Source: JBLNDG01 sp050261415
Lineage (GTDB): Bacteria > Bacillota > Clostridia > Lutisporales > Lutisporaceae
NCBI GenBank assembly: GCA_050261415.1
Contig: JBLNDG010000181.1
Span: 1-12,760 of the forward strand
DNA: 12,760 nucleotides
Direction: 5' to 3'
Below are positions 12,254-12,760 of the stretch, one piece after another; within the stretch, counting starts at the first letter, position 1; each line of letters starts with the position of its first letter. The notes beneath the pieces were generated by a model. It worked only from the letters and a program-made list of their open reading frames with translations. It made no database searches and was not told the DNA's origin. The position numbers and the translations under genes were made by a program.

Positions 12254-12760
12254 TTAGCTCACCCCGTCCCTTTTTGATTAGCCGTTCCTTCAAAAGCTTA
12301 GTATCATATGTACGGTTGGTAAAATTATTAAAAGTTGGCCTTTGGGTGCCTGACGTCCGCTTCTCACTTTTTGAAGCATCATTGCTTTGTTGCGAATTCT
12401 TAAGCAAATAGGCTTCGATTTCCTGCAAGGTTTTTAAATCTTTTCCATGCCATTCGGTAAGTATTTTGTCTATGTAGTTGAAGGAGGGCTTGAAGGTTTT
12501 TACTGTAAGCTCACAGGCTTTAAGCACGATTTCATCACTGAATTCATAGCTGTAGAACCACTTCTTCATAATTTCCTCTTCAACTGCGGTAGGTTGCCTT
12601 CCAAGCCTCAAGAAGCTTAAAACCTTATTGTACTTTTGCCATTTCTCCTTATGCCGTGAGTTGTATTCGACAGCTTTTTCCACAGAATCAATACCTGCAT
12701 CGAACCAATTCTTTGCCACCTGCTTGAGATAGGGCATGTCCCTTTTATCCCGCGAAACAC
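12246..12760 (-). CDS. DnaD-domain replication initiation protein (3' part)
   Basis: The frame is open to the right edge, so the N-terminal part lies outside the window; the ATG at 12737 is probably internal. About 171 codons are visible. Two similar segments can be read: DMPYLKQVAKNWFDAGIDS near the edge and PSFNYIDKILTEWHGKDLK about 85 residues later. Both fit the Yxx(V/I)xxxW end of the DnaD/DnaB C-terminal domain (PF07261), so the protein seems to carry two such domains. The tail (from about NSQQSNDASKSEK) is polar and probably disordered, ending in KLLKERLIKKGRGELSD. Firmicute DnaD and DnaB proteins remodel origin DNA and bring in helicase and loader; the overlap with dnaC fits a primosome operon. 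Confidence 0.85.
   Translation of the reverse strand, partial: VSRDKRDMPYLKQVAKNWFDAGIDSVEKAVEYNSRHKEKWQKYNKVLSFLRLGRQPTAVEEEIMKKWFYSYEFSDEIVLKACELTVKTFKPSFNYIDKILTEWHGKDLKTLQEIEAYLLKNSQQSNDASKSEKRTSGTQRPTFNNFTNRTYDTKLLKERLIKKGRGELSD

Overview
The window looks like an AT-rich chromosome segment from an anaerobic low-GC Firmicute, most likely class Clostridia. The support is strong AGGAGG-type ribosome sites, frequent GTG/TTG starts, tRNA genes with encoded CCA, a DnaD-like plus DnaC primosome gene pair, and OrtA/OrtB, the amino-acid-degrading thiolase of proteolytic clostridia. A closer placement (for example a Ruminiclostridium relative) is only a guess.

Layout, left to right. (1) 2-1754, + strand: the 3' end of a COG2509-type FAD-dependent oxidoreductase gene, then a complete purA. 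(2) 1786-2415, + strand: five tRNA genes in two transcription units, Lys-Glu-Val and Asp-Thr, each behind a near-perfect sigma-A promoter with a 17-bp spacer. (3) 2440-3939: an IS1182-like insertion sequence, transposase on the - strand, only 24 bp after tRNA-Thr. It carries a terminator facing the tRNA transcripts. (4) 3940-4159: a possible gene remnant on the - strand and the control region of the next operon. (5) 4160-7565, + strand: a membrane sensor histidine kinase with an extracytoplasmic amino-acid-binding-type domain, overlapping a sigma-54-dependent (NtrC-family) response regulator. (6) 7759-9497, + strand: ortA and ortB, the two subunits of 2-amino-4-ketopentanoate thiolase. (7) 9560-11011, - strand: an NhaC-family antiporter, convergent with ortB across a very long shared terminator hairpin. 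(8) 11273-12760, - strand: dnaC-type helicase loader and the 3' part of a DnaD-domain replication gene.

The most interesting part is 4160-11072. The regulator is of the type that works only with sigma-54 RNA polymerase, and a -24/-12 element with exact GG-N10-GC spacing lies upstream of both flanking metabolic units: TTGGCAT-N5-TTGCT before ortA (7664-7680) and TTGGCAC-N5-TTGC before nhaC (11057-11072, - strand). Repeats resembling upstream activator sites lie about 80-115 bp before the predicted ort start. The kinase sensor domain keeps an Arg and an Asp at the positions that hold the carboxylate and amino groups of amino acids in periplasmic binding proteins. The simplest model is a self-contained cassette: an external amino-acid-like signal activates the kinase, the kinase activates the regulator, and sigma-54 transcription of ortAB and nhaC follows. 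The other ornithine-oxidation genes (racemase, aminomutase, 2,4-diaminopentanoate dehydrogenase) are absent from the window, so the true signal and substrate are open. The cassette sits between housekeeping genes (purA/tRNAs and the primosome genes), next to an insertion sequence and a possible gene remnant.
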